In this document: positions 11,695 through 19,743 of the stretch, piece after piece
Layout of the letters: the number at the start of each line of letters is the position of its first letter
How positions within the stretch are numbered: the first letter of the stretch is position 1
From: Bacillus sp. 165
GTDB lineage: Bacteria; Bacillota; Bacilli; Bacillales; Bacillaceae_G
Reading direction: 5' to 3'
Assembly: GCF_017742235.1 (NCBI RefSeq)
Contig: NZ_JAGHKQ010000002.1
Location: 124,001 to 188,000, forward strand
Length of the DNA stretch: 64,000 nt
Notes under the pieces: model-generated
What the model saw: the letters and a program-made list of their open reading frames with translations, nothing else
What the model was told of the DNA's origin: nothing
Database searches by the model: none
Program-made: the position numbers and the translations under genes

Positions 11695-12174
11695 TTCATA
11701 TGTTTGTATTGTTAGAGGTATGTGCAATTCATGCTGCGGAGAACCGTCTTTAGGACTTCCTTCAAATATAGTCAAAACAGCGTGAGGGCTTGTGGCGCCC
11801 GTGTAAGTAATTTCAACTTTAAAGTTACCCCATTCAGGTGCTCCTGCGTCTGCCATAATATGTCCTTCTGCCAAAACGTTGTGTCCATCTTCAAGTCTGT
11901 ACTGGAAACTTGCCTCGAAGACACGTGCTTGCCCTTCTAAAATAAAGCTTCCATCTACTGTTTGTTCTGGAATAGGGCTTGTAATCTTGAAAGCTTCGTT
12001 TTCTACTACTTTCATTTCTTGTTTTGGTTCTGGGTTTTGAGGTTTCTCTGGTGTGTTTTGTTCTTCATTAACTGGAGGTTTTTCTTGGGTGTCTGGAGCA
12101 GCAGTATTCTTATTTTGACAGCCGCTTGCTATCAAAACGATAATCGCTATTAAAAGAACCGATTGTTTTTTCAT
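11692..12174 (-). CDS. Lipoprotein with Gmad2 (spore-germination-associated) domain
   Basis: A 160-residue exported lipoprotein. The signal peptide ends in a lipobox (IASGC, cysteine near residue 19), followed by a proline/glutamate-rich linker (about 25-55) and a C-terminal Gmad2 immunoglobulin-like domain (ITSPIPEQTVDGSFILEG, then GEWGNFKVE-type strands). Gmad2 domains occur in germination- and sporulation-associated surface proteins; the role here is inferred. It is monocistronic and convergent with the YndM-like gene. Confidence 0.85.
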   Translation of the reverse strand: MKKQSVLLIAIIVLIASGCQNKNTAAPDTQEKPPVNEEQNTPEKPQNPEPKQEMKVVENEAFKITSPIPEQTVDGSFILEGQARVFEASFQYRLEDGHNVLAEGHIMADAGAPEWGNFKVEITYTGATSPHAVLTIFEGSPKDGSPQHELHIPLTIQTYE

Positions 12175-12463
12175 ATACCATCACTCCTATATAGCGAGAG
12201 TTATAATGACTTGCTTACTATCAAATATATTGCTTTCACCTAATAATTATCTCATGCAATGAGAAATGTTCCTTCTATGTAAGCATAAAAGTGTTACTTT
12301 GACAAGGAATCCTTTTCAGTATATATGCTAGCGTTAACTGTGAATATTACAAATGAAAACTTACTATTTCTTCTTCTAATATACTGGTAAGGCTTTATAA
12401 AAAATAAAATCAGAAAAGCTCTAAATTGAATACTATAAAAAAAACACAAAATGAGGGATTTTC
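12175..12463. other. Divergent intergenic region
   Basis: 289 AT-rich bases between the divergent lipoprotein and acyltransferase genes. It must hold both promoters, but I see no strong -35/-10 pair and no ORF. Confidence 0.35.
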
Positions 12464-13159
12464 TTGATACGTCTTATATTGATTGTTATTTATGTTCTCA
12501 TTTGGTTTGTTTTTCATATTCCTTATGTGCACAGGATAAAAAAAGAAGAGGATAAAGAGAAACTATTAAATGAAAAATTGCAGAGGCTGGTAAGGCAGAT
12601 ACTAAAGCTTAGAGGGATACGACTGCAGGTAGAAGGTAAAAGCAATCTTCCTGCTGAAGCTGTATTACTGGTCGCCAATCATGAAAGTCATTTAGATCCT
12701 ATTATTCTTTATGCATGTCTTGATCGTATTCCGTATTTTGTAATGAAGCAAGAAATTGAAAAGATCCCTGTTTTTCGAAGCTGGACTCAGGAAATTGGTC
12801 ATATTGCATTAAAAAGAGGAGACAGACGAAGTTCAGTTGAGGTTGTGAGACGAATGAAGCAGTATTTGCAAATTGGTAAGGATGTATTAATATTTCCTGA
12901 GGGAACTATTAACTACGGAGAGAAGGAGCTACCATTTAAGCCAGGGAGCTTTCGACCTGCCCATGAAACAGGTGCAAGTGTTGTGCCGGTTACTATTCAA
13001 GGTACCGCCAGATTACTAGAAAAACAGCAATTTATGCTGAAATCTGGTACAGTGGAAATTAAAATTCATCCGAAGATTGAAACAAAAGAAGGAAAATGGG
13101 ACTCCACGCGAGAACTGTCTGCTTACGCCGAACAAATAATCAAACAAGAGCTGTTGTAG
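12464..13159 (+). CDS. 1-acyl-sn-glycerol-3-phosphate acyltransferase (PlsC family)
   Basis: Transfers an acyl chain to lysophosphatidic acid to make phosphatidic acid at the inner face of the membrane. The protein has one N-terminal hydrophobic helix, the catalytic NHESHLD (NHx4D) motif near residue 71, and the substrate-binding FPEGTINYG motif near residue 145. At 231 residues it is normal. The start is TTG with GAGGG upstream. Bacillus has paralogues, so I do not assign plsC. Confidence 0.9.
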   Translation: MIRLILIVIYVLIWFVFHIPYVHRIKKEEDKEKLLNEKLQRLVRQILKLRGIRLQVEGKSNLPAEAVLLVANHESHLDPIILYACLDRIPYFVMKQEIEKIPVFRSWTQEIGHIALKRGDRRSSVEVVRRMKQYLQIGKDVLIFPEGTINYGEKELPFKPGSFRPAHETGASVVPVTIQGTARLLEKQQFMLKSGTVEIKIHPKIETKEGKWDSTRELSAYAEQIIKQELL

Positions 13160-13191
13160 TATCATGGTAATCAATCTGATAGGTATGAGAG

Positions 13192-13218
13192 CGCTGCCGA
13201 AATTTGGCAGCGTTTTTT
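13192..13218 (+). terminator. Terminator after the acyltransferase gene
   Basis: CGCTGCC / GGCAGCG stem, 7-base loop, then TTTTTT. It separates the acyltransferase from the secretion-like operon. Confidence 0.85.
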
Positions 13219-13375
13219 CTATATAAAGGCAGACAATGGGGAATATGTTTTTTGTAGTATAAGCAAGGAGTGAAGTCATCACGTTATAAAATTTGTAAAA
13301 TGCATGGGTATTGTATCTTTTTTTAAATTTCTTTTAGTGACTATGCTGGTATTTGACGAACAAAAATGGTACTAG

Positions 13376-13400
13376 ATATGTCGTCTTTATGGGACATACT
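13376..13400 (+). promoter_or_regulatory. Possible sporulation (SigE-like) promoter before the secretion-like operon
   Basis: ATA at 13376-13378 and CATACT at 13395-13400 are separated by 16 bases, resembling the mother-cell SigE pattern (ATA, 16-18 bases, CATACAnT). It ends 50 bases before the first operon start. This is a short, partial match in AT-rich DNA, so it is only a hypothesis. Confidence 0.25.
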
Positions 13401-13450
13401 GGATATACATTGAAGAAAAGAAGCTTTCTTTAATAAAGAGGGAGGGGGGC

Positions 13451-13618
13451 GTGAGTCTAAAGGAAACCAAAAAGCTGAATGCCGAATTTTCTGCCGTTTT
13501 GCATAAACAATGGGATATTTTTTGCAGTATAAATGACCGTTATTTAACATGGGATAAAAGAATACTTGAAGAATATCTCAATAAGCGAAATACCTCTAGA
13601 AAGGAGCTGAAAGAATGA
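13451..13618 (+). CDS. Small first gene of the secretion-like operon (55 aa)
   Basis: I do not recognise the product. It is called because a GTG start follows GGAGGGGGGC, the frame stays open for 55 codons, and its TGA overlaps the ATG of the next gene (ATGA), the same coupling seen through the operon. The product is basic and soluble, starts VSLKETKKLNAEFSAV, and contains WDIF and YLTWDKR. No membrane segment or DNA-binding motif is evident. It may be a small cytosolic component or regulator of the cluster. Confidence 0.6.
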   Translation: MSLKETKKLNAEFSAVLHKQWDIFCSINDRYLTWDKRILEEYLNKRNTSRKELKE

Positions 13619-13932
13619 AGAAACAAGGTTATCTGTACGTTGCAGTATTCCTATTTTGTATAGGGATGATGCCTGCTGCAGTATTTGCTGCCAGTGATGA
13701 TCCGACCGTCATTGTTAAAAATGTGGCAAACGGCATTATTAATTTTTTTATGATTGTAGCTCCATCTATTGGGACAGCGGCTATTATGGCTATGGGGGTT
13801 ATGTATAGTCTTACGAACTCTGCGGGAAAAAAAAGCCAATATAAAAGCAATATGAAGGAAACATTCTTTATTGTAGCTGTTGTTATGAGTTCAGGCATTA
13901 TTATGAAGTGGTTTTTAGGATTATTGGGGTGA
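13615..13932 (+). CDS. VirB2/TrbC-like small membrane protein
   Basis: A 105-residue protein with a signal-peptide-like N-terminus (positively charged start, hydrophobic 7-20, AVFA cleavage-like site near 25), then two hydrophobic helices (about 43-65 and 82-103) separated by a basic loop (GKKSQYKSNMKE). This is the architecture of VirB2/TrbC pilin-like or ConC-like subunits of type IV secretion systems. The family call rests on architecture plus neighbours, not on a diagnostic motif. It overlaps the upstream 55-aa gene by 4 bases. Confidence 0.6.
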   Translation: MKKQGYLYVAVFLFCIGMMPAAVFAASDDPTVIVKNVANGIINFFMIVAPSIGTAAIMAMGVMYSLTNSAGKKSQYKSNMKETFFIVAVVMSSGIIMKWFLGLLG

Positions 13933-13936
13933 GCAG

Positions 13937-14329
13937 ATGCAGGAGAAACAAGAATATACAATTCCAGGGAATGTAAGCGGTAATTTTGAGGTAATGCAAA
14001 ATGTAACATTAAAGGACCTGCTCTGTTTCTTGCCATCTCTTCTTTTAGATATTCCAGTATTGCTTATGCCAATTACGATGTATATAAAGATTCCTATTGT
14101 CACGATTACGATGGTGATTTCAGCAGTGTTTGTTTATGTCAGACCTGTAAGGGAGAATATACCGTTTTGGCAGCATGCTCGCGAATTGCTCCGATTTGCT
14201 ACAAGGCAGCGGGTGTATTATTACCGGAAGGAGGTACTGTATGAAGAGCATATGGAGGAGGCGCAAGGAGAAGCAGGAACGACAGCACGAGCAATCCGTC
14301 CAAACCTTAATACCAGTTCGGGCTCTTGA
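13937..14329 (+). CDS. PrgI/VirB3-like membrane protein
   Basis: 130 residues. The N-terminal YTIPGNVSGNFEV and LKDLLCFLP segments resemble the PrgI family (VirB3-like subunit of Gram-positive conjugation systems), followed by two close membrane helices (about 30-70) and a basic tail. It starts four bases after the VirB2-like gene; its 3' end overlaps the next gene by 89 bases in another frame. Confidence 0.65.
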   Translation: MQEKQEYTIPGNVSGNFEVMQNVTLKDLLCFLPSLLLDIPVLLMPITMYIKIPIVTITMVISAVFVYVRPVRENIPFWQHARELLRFATRQRVYYYRKEVLYEEHMEEAQGEAGTTARAIRPNLNTSSGS

Positions 14330-14885
14330 TGGAGGGATTATTGTTACGAATGATTTTCGCCTTGTTCAGCTGCTACGGGTGTCTTCGATTAACTTGGATT
14401 TGATGAGTCACAGGGAATTGAATGAGGCAATGAATAAATATGAAATGTTTTTACGAAGCTTATCCTTTCCTGTGCAAACAACGATTATGTCGCAGCCTGT
14501 AGATCTTGGCGGATATGTGAAAAGCTTAGAAGCCAAGCAGGTGCATGCTGATACAGTAAAGCAGGATCTGCTTCGGGGATATATTGCGTATGCAAAAGGA
14601 ATTGAAACAAGCACTGCTATGATTCAAAGACAGCGTTATTTGATGATAGCAGAGCCCGTTGCTGGGAAAACGAAGCAGAGCTATGAAGAGAGTATGATGG
14701 AACTTGATCAAAAGAAAAAGCAAGTAAAAAGCGGATTAGAAGAAATGGGTTTAACTGTGCATGAGGCTCATGATTTAGATATTGCGAGATATCTTCATAC
14801 ATTGTTTGATTATGCAGGCTCACAGCATCGGCCTATTGAAGATACCTTTATTGTCCCTTATACAGTAGGAGGGAAGAACGCATGA
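14241..14885 (+). CDS. TrsD-like accessory protein of the secretion system
   Basis: A 214-residue soluble protein with a VPVRALDGG-like strand-rich start (IPVRALDGGIIVTND), a SFPVQTTIMSQPVDL segment and helical C-terminal two-thirds. Proteins of this size sit immediately 5' of the VirB4 ATPase in several Gram-positive transfer operons (TrsD-like) and resemble the N-terminal domain of longer VirB4 proteins. I chose ATG 14241 because GGAAGGAGG precedes it, so the gene begins inside the PrgI-like gene. It ends overlapping the ATPase start by 4 bases. Confidence 0.5.
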   Translation: MKSIWRRRKEKQERQHEQSVQTLIPVRALDGGIIVTNDFRLVQLLRVSSINLDLMSHRELNEAMNKYEMFLRSLSFPVQTTIMSQPVDLGGYVKSLEAKQVHADTVKQDLLRGYIAYAKGIETSTAMIQRQRYLMIAEPVAGKTKQSYEESMMELDQKKKQVKSGLEEMGLTVHEAHDLDIARYLHTLFDYAGSQHRPIEDTFIVPYTVGGKNA

Positions 14886-16711
14886 TATTTTCTAAAAGAA
14901 GCAAAGAAGAAACAGAGCTAGATACATATATTGGATCATGCGCATCTCTTAAGGACAAAATTGCTCCTGGTATTATAGAGGAAATGAGAGATTATATTAT
15001 GCTAGGTTCCAATTATGCCCGTACTTTATTAGTTGTGGATTACCCAAACCGAGTTAAGGGGAATTGGCTGACAAAATTATACCGGTTTTCTGGAAATATT
15101 AATATAAGCACTCATCTTGTTCCAGTAGCTAGTGATAAAATGATTCGTCATTTGAATCAATCTATCGAAGAATATGAGGCGCGTTTAACTCAATCACTGT
15201 CACCTGTACGCCGAAAGGAGACAGAAAGAAAGCGAAAAAGTGCAGAACAAATGCTCGATGTTCTTCTTGGTCATAACCATAAGACTATTCTTCTTGTGCA
15301 TACTTATATTCATCTTCAAGCATCGGATTTAGAAGAATTAAATCGTATTACGAATCGCCTGCAAAGTATTATTTGGCAAACTGGGCTGTCAATCGTACCG
15401 GCAAGAGATAATATGTTAGAGGCACTTCGAAGTGTTTTGCCAGTTTGCGAGATTACATTGCCTCATTATACACATCAAAACATGCACACATCTGCTGCTG
15501 CTTCTATGCTTCCATTTGATGAAAGCGAGCTGTTTATGCAAAGCGGCATCATTATGGGGCAGAACCTGCATACCGATAATGTCGTTCTTGTTGATATGAA
15601 TGACAAAAAGAAGTTTCCTTCACGCAATATGCTGATCCTCGGAACAACTGGAATGGGGAAAAGCTTTTTTATGCAAAAGCATTTGCTGCGCCAGTGGGTG
15701 CTTGAAGGTGAGAATACCCGTTTTTTTATTTTAGATCCAGAGCGTGAATTTGCAAGGCTCGTTTCGAAAATTGGCGGGCAGGTTGTGCGGATCAGTAATA
15801 ACACAGAGCATGTGATAAATCCATTTCATATTCTGCATGATACGACCGACGATGATATTCGAGGAAGTGTGCTGTTTTTAAAAATGCAGCGCTTAAAAAT
15901 ATTTTTTAAGCTGATTTACCCTGATATGACAGTGTTAGAAAGTGCGCTTTTGGAACGTGCTTTGTTCGCGGTATATAGAAAATATAATATAACGGAAGCT
16001 ACTGTATTTGCCCATCGGAAGGCAGAAGCATTTCCTACTTTAAGTGATTTATATGAGCACATTGGAGAATGCGGCTATGAAAGCTTACAAAATTTCCGTG
16101 AAATTTTAAGAATGTATACAGAGGGAACGAACGGGAAGCTTTTTAACGGTGCGACCAACGTTAATTTACACAATAACATCATTTCCTTTGATATAAAAGA
16201 TTTACAGCAGGATGGTGACAGCCAGCCGGTTGTGATGTTTAATATTTTGTCATTTTTATGGGAAGAAATTACAAGAGATACGACTACTCCTAAAAAATTA
16301 TATGTGGACGAAGCGCATCTTTTGATGAGAAGCGCAAAAAGTGCGATGTTTCTGCTAGATGTCTATAAGCGTATTCGAAAATATGAGGGAGAAGCGATAG
16401 TCGCTTCACAGCAGCCTATTGACTTTTTAGGAGCGGTTGAAGGGGGACATAATGTTGGAAAAGCAATATTAAATAATAGCATCAGTATGCTGCTGCTTGG
16501 CTTACAGGATAATGATATTCGCGATTTAAAAGATTATGATGTACTTCGTTTGTCGGAAGAGGAAGAAGCGATTATCGCACGGCGCAAACAAGGAGAAGGC
16601 ATTTATGTTGCGGGGCATCATCGAGTATATATGCGGGTGGATGTGACACCTGAGGAGCTGCAGCTCATTGATCCGAAGCAATATAAAAAGAGGTATGAAG
16701 GGGTCTTGTAG
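14882..16711 (+). CDS. VirB4-family conjugation ATPase
   Basis: The 609-residue energy-providing ATPase of type IV secretion systems. The N-terminal VirB4 domain covers about residues 1-230. The RecA-like ATPase domain follows with Walker A GTTGMGKS near residue 255, the FILDPEREF signature near 282, Walker B KLYVDEAHLL near 475, and a SQQP sensor near 510. It is shorter than ConE of ICEBs1 (about 830 aa), the difference being roughly the size of the separate 214-aa protein upstream. The catalytic motifs are intact, so the operon is not obviously decaying. Confidence 0.92.
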   Translation: MIFSKRSKEETELDTYIGSCASLKDKIAPGIIEEMRDYIMLGSNYARTLLVVDYPNRVKGNWLTKLYRFSGNINISTHLVPVASDKMIRHLNQSIEEYEARLTQSLSPVRRKETERKRKSAEQMLDVLLGHNHKTILLVHTYIHLQASDLEELNRITNRLQSIIWQTGLSIVPARDNMLEALRSVLPVCEITLPHYTHQNMHTSAAASMLPFDESELFMQSGIIMGQNLHTDNVVLVDMNDKKKFPSRNMLILGTTGMGKSFFMQKHLLRQWVLEGENTRFFILDPEREFARLVSKIGGQVVRISNNTEHVINPFHILHDTTDDDIRGSVLFLKMQRLKIFFKLIYPDMTVLESALLERALFAVYRKYNITEATVFAHRKAEAFPTLSDLYEHIGECGYESLQNFREILRMYTEGTNGKLFNGATNVNLHNNIISFDIKDLQQDGDSQPVVMFNILSFLWEEITRDTTTPKKLYVDEAHLLMRSAKSAMFLLDVYKRIRKYEGEAIVASQQPIDFLGAVEGGHNVGKAILNNSISMLLLGLQDNDIRDLKDYDVLRLSEEEEAIIARRKQGEGIYVAGHHRVYMRVDVTPEELQLIDPKQYKKRYEGVL

Positions 16712-16712
16712 C

Positions 16713-17705
16713 ATGTATGCAAAAGCATTACTTGCAAGTAAGTACTGGAGCGGGATTTTCACCACATGCATGCTCATGGGTGTGCTTCTGTTCCTATTAT
16801 TTTTTGGTGCAGTACCAGAAAAGACAAATGAGTTCATGATTGCACCTGAAGTTGAACGGTGGGAGCCTGTAGTGCGAGAGGCAGTAAAAGAGGAGGGGCT
16901 TGATGAACAATATATCCCGGTCCTTTTAGCCATTATCATGCAGGAGAGTGGGGGAACGGCAGCAGATGTGATGCAAAGCAGTGAATCAGCGGGGCTTTTA
17001 CCGGGAGCGATAGTGAATCCCACTGCCAGTATAAAGCAGGGGGTTATTCATTGGAAAAATATGCTACAAATAGGAGAAAAGCTGGGGATTACTGACCTTC
17101 CTACTATTATACAAAGCTATAACTTCGGACCGGGTTGGCTGTATTTTATTAAAGACCACGGCGGGATGGGAACAGAGGTGTTTAAAAAGCAGTTTTCGAG
17201 CATACAGACAAAAGTGACAAGCTGCGGCTGGAGAAGTCCATATTGTTATGGGGACTATACATATTCCGAAAAAGTAATGCGATACTTCAATAGATTACAA
17301 GGGGAAATAAGCACAAATGTGTTATATCAGCAAGTAATGACAGAGGCAATAAAATATAAAGGCTGGCCCTATAGTTGGGGAGGAGCATCGCCAACTACAA
17401 GCTTTGATTGCAGTGGGTTGTTACAATGGGCATTTGCATCAGCTGGTGTTACCCTGCCAAGAACCGCCCAGGAACAGTATAAGTATACAATTCGCATTCA
17501 GAAGCAAGACCTGCAGCCGGGGGATTTAGTGTTTTTTACAGGAACAAGCGACCATGCCTTTATCAGTCATGTTGGTATTTATGTCGGAAACGAAATGATG
17601 TACAACAGCAATAGTAAAGGAGTGGGGTACAGCGACCTTACTAAGCCAGGGTGGAGGGAGAAAATCTATGGCTATGGGAGAATACCAACAGGAGGAACGA
17701 AATGA
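16713..17705 (+). CDS. Two-domain cell-wall hydrolase, CwlT-like (lytic transglycosylase + NlpC/P60)
   Basis: A membrane-anchored peptidoglycan hydrolase that opens the wall for a secretion channel. It has one N-terminal helix (about 15-36), a lysozyme/SLT-like domain (about 50-190) with catalytic glutamate in IMQESGG and the QSSESAG signature of CwlT/Orf14 proteins, and a C-terminal NlpC/P60 endopeptidase domain (about 205-330) with catalytic Cys in FDCSGLLQ and His in SHVGIYVG. The ATG at 16713 lies one base after the ATPase stop with GGGG upstream; earlier in-frame starts lie inside the ATPase gene. Confidence 0.92.
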   Translation: MYAKALLASKYWSGIFTTCMLMGVLLFLLFFGAVPEKTNEFMIAPEVERWEPVVREAVKEEGLDEQYIPVLLAIIMQESGGTAADVMQSSESAGLLPGAIVNPTASIKQGVIHWKNMLQIGEKLGITDLPTIIQSYNFGPGWLYFIKDHGGMGTEVFKKQFSSIQTKVTSCGWRSPYCYGDYTYSEKVMRYFNRLQGEISTNVLYQQVMTEAIKYKGWPYSWGGASPTTSFDCSGLLQWAFASAGVTLPRTAQEQYKYTIRIQKQDLQPGDLVFFTGTSDHAFISHVGIYVGNEMMYNSNSKGVGYSDLTKPGWREKIYGYGRIPTGGTK

Positions 17706-18169
17706 AAGCGATACGATGGATCGTGCCGGCAGGAATTATATTTCTAATCAGTATAGCTTGGATTATGTATTTCTATGTGAGTAGCTTGCCAGACAAACGT
17801 GATGTAAGTAAGAGCGAGAAGAATATTGAGGAGGCGGCACTAGATATACAGGAAACAGCTCAGGCTTTTTTCAGAGCTCTTTATAGCGGCAAGAATATAA
17901 AAACGTACGCAACAGAACGGGCGCAAGCAGAAGTTACTCCTCCAGGAGAAGAAAGCACATCTTTGGTAGATATAAAAATTCATAATATAGCAGTTTATGA
18001 GGGGAAGGTCAATGATAAGGCAGCAGAGATAATCGCTGCTGTCAATCGTACTATCACAGTAAACGGTATAGCGACGACAAGCACCCAGTATATTGAGCTT
18101 CAGCTGAAAAAAGAGGATAAGTGGCGAGTGGATGTTGTAGAGGCATTAGCGGATATTGCAGCAGAATAA
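17702..18169 (+). CDS. VirB8-like (TcpC/NTF2-fold) membrane protein
   Basis: 155 residues with a single N-terminal membrane helix (about 7-26) followed by an extracytoplasmic domain in an alternating helix/strand pattern expected for the NTF2-like fold of VirB8/TcpC proteins. It is shorter than TcpC, which carries two such domains. The start overlaps the CwlT-like gene (ATGA) behind AGGAGG. The assignment leans on architecture and position. Confidence 0.62.
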   Translation: MKAIRWIVPAGIIFLISIAWIMYFYVSSLPDKRDVSKSEKNIEEAALDIQETAQAFFRALYSGKNIKTYATERAQAEVTPPGEESTSLVDIKIHNIAVYEGKVNDKAAEIIAAVNRTITVNGIATTSTQYIELQLKKEDKWRVDVVEALADIAAE

Positions 18170-18183
18170 GGAGGAGCTATACC

Positions 18184-19023
18184 ATGTTCAAAAGTCCAAT
18201 TGAGTACTTGAATGAGCTTATTCATAACCTTATGAACGATATCGCCAATGCGGCTTTCAACTGGTTAGGGATTTATTTATTTGCGCCGACGGACTTGTCA
18301 AAATATCCTTATGTGTCAGAGGCATATGATATTATCTTTATATTATCTGTCACTATGGGAGGGGTATTTTTTACTTTTAATGCCTTTAAAATCATGATAG
18401 AAAAGGTTGGCGGATATAGTCAGCGAGGAGTGCAGGAAGTCATTGTTCGTACCTTTATGGGAGGGACTCTTGCAGTTCTAGCTCCGTTTCTTTTAAAAGA
18501 TATTCTTTTGCCATTAAATAATGCGATTGTACAGCTATTTTTAAATAAGGGCGTGAAGGTAGAGGTATTTTCTGTATTTGTTGGCGTTCCAGGAACCGCT
18601 ACTACGGCAGTTCTATTAGCGAGCTTAGCCATGGCTGTGATATTTTTACTTCTAGCTATCCAATATATCATTCGAACGATAGAAATTTTGCTGATTCTCA
18701 TTATGAGCCCTTTGGCTGCATGGTCGATTGTAAATGAGGATATGAATATTTGGGGTGTTTGGTGGCGGGAAACCGTTGCAACTATTTTTACGCAGAGCAT
18801 GCAAATTATGATTATCTGGCTAGCTTTTAACAGTATTGGAAGCGCAACGGAGTTAAAGGATTTTGTTATTGGGTTTGGATTTATGGTGTTTTGTTTGATG
18901 GGACCGAGTTTTTTGAGGAAGTTTCTTTACAGTACAGGCGCTGGCCGTAAAGCAGTGGGACTTGTCAGCGGCAGTGGAAAATCAATACTGTTTCGATATG
19001 TAACGGCAAAGTTTGTAAAATAG
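18184..19023 (+). CDS. VirB6/TrbL-like polytopic membrane protein
   Basis: 279 residues with about six hydrophobic helices. The central segment around RTIEILLILIMSPLAAWSI matches the VirB6/TrbL/ConG type of channel subunit, with the family's conserved tryptophan-rich stretch just after it (WGVWWRET). The C-terminus is basic and ends in a glycine/serine segment. The start at 18184 follows GGAGGAG; the longer open frame begins inside the VirB8-like gene. It is the last gene before the operon terminator. Confidence 0.82.
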   Translation: MFKSPIEYLNELIHNLMNDIANAAFNWLGIYLFAPTDLSKYPYVSEAYDIIFILSVTMGGVFFTFNAFKIMIEKVGGYSQRGVQEVIVRTFMGGTLAVLAPFLLKDILLPLNNAIVQLFLNKGVKVEVFSVFVGVPGTATTAVLLASLAMAVIFLLLAIQYIIRTIEILLILIMSPLAAWSIVNEDMNIWGVWWRETVATIFTQSMQIMIIWLAFNSIGSATELKDFVIGFGFMVFCLMGPSFLRKFLYSTGAGRKAVGLVSGSGKSILFRYVTAKFVK

Positions 19024-19054
19024 GAGACAAGAATGATGAATATAAAAAAATGAG

Positions 19055-19091
19055 ACACCGCTTTGATAAAATAAACAAAGTGGTGTTTTTG
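19055..19091 (+). terminator. Terminator of the secretion-like operon
   Basis: ACACCGCTTTG / CAAAGTGGTGT stem (one G-T pair), 10-base loop, followed by TTTTTGTG. Confidence 0.78.
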
Positions 19092-19133
19092 TGTTGAGTA
19101 TTTTTTAGCACAGTAAGAAAAAAATAAAAAAAG

Positions 19134-19164
19134 TTGCAGGGTTTGGCTCGGTTTTATTCGTCTA
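19134..19164 (+). promoter_or_regulatory. Candidate ECF-type autoregulatory promoter
   Basis: CGTCTA at 19159-19164 is a typical ECF sigma -10 element. An upstream TTGCAG...GGTTTGG segment could supply the -35, although spacing is loose. Its position directly before the sigma gene suggests autoregulation. Confidence 0.4.
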
Positions 19165-19194
19165 AGGTAGTGGAAGAGGAAATGAGGTGATGCA

Positions 19195-19743
19195 GTGGAG
19201 ACGGATGAACAGATTATACAGCAGGTAGTAGAAGGCAACCAGCAAATGTTTCGTGTGCTCATAACACGATATCAAGCGAAGGTATATGCAGTAGCATTGA
19301 AGGTTGCAAAGAATCAGCGAGATGCAGAAGATATTGCGCAAGAGGTCTTTCTCCAGTTGTATCGTTCTCTTGGCCAGTTTAAAGGGGAATCAGGATTCTC
19401 TACCTGGATTTATCGGATTACGATGAATAAAGCGATTGAATATAAGCGCAGGCAAGACAGGCAAAAAGCACAGGCAACAGATGATGGATTTACTTCCATA
19501 CCTGACAGCAGCATGTTAACACCAGAAGAAGCGTTAATGAAAAATGCAGAAAAAGAAATGGTGCATGCACATTTATCAGAGCTGCCGGCTTCATACAGAG
19601 ATGTTGTGCAATTGTATTATTTTGAAGAGCTGTCATATGGAGAGATTGCTTCTAACTTAAATGTTGCAGTGAAAACAGTGGAATCGCGCTTATACCGGGC
19701 AAGGCGTTTGCTAAAAAGTAAGCACGAAGGAGGGGCAACATGA
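19195..19743 (+). CDS. ECF-type RNA polymerase sigma factor
   Basis: A 182-residue sigma-70 family factor with only regions 2 and 4. Region 2 includes DAEDIAQEVFLQLYRSL (near 43-60) and the FSTWIYRIT promoter-melting segment; region 4 includes the LSYGEIASNLNVAVKTVESR helix-turn-helix near 148-167. The start is GTG behind GAGGTGA. It overlaps the anti-sigma gene by 4 bases. The group is not resolved. Confidence 0.94.
   Translation: METDEQIIQQVVEGNQQMFRVLITRYQAKVYAVALKVAKNQRDAEDIAQEVFLQLYRSLGQFKGESGFSTWIYRITMNKAIEYKRRQDRQKAQATDDGFTSIPDSSMLTPEEALMKNAEKEMVHAHLSELPASYRDVVQLYYFEELSYGEIASNLNVAVKTVESRLYRARRLLKSKHEGGAT

Noticed and set aside
13160-19194. Integrative conjugative element boundaries
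   Set aside because: I looked for an integrase, tRNA-type attachment site or flanking direct repeats around the secretion-like operon and found none; the flanks end in normal terminators.
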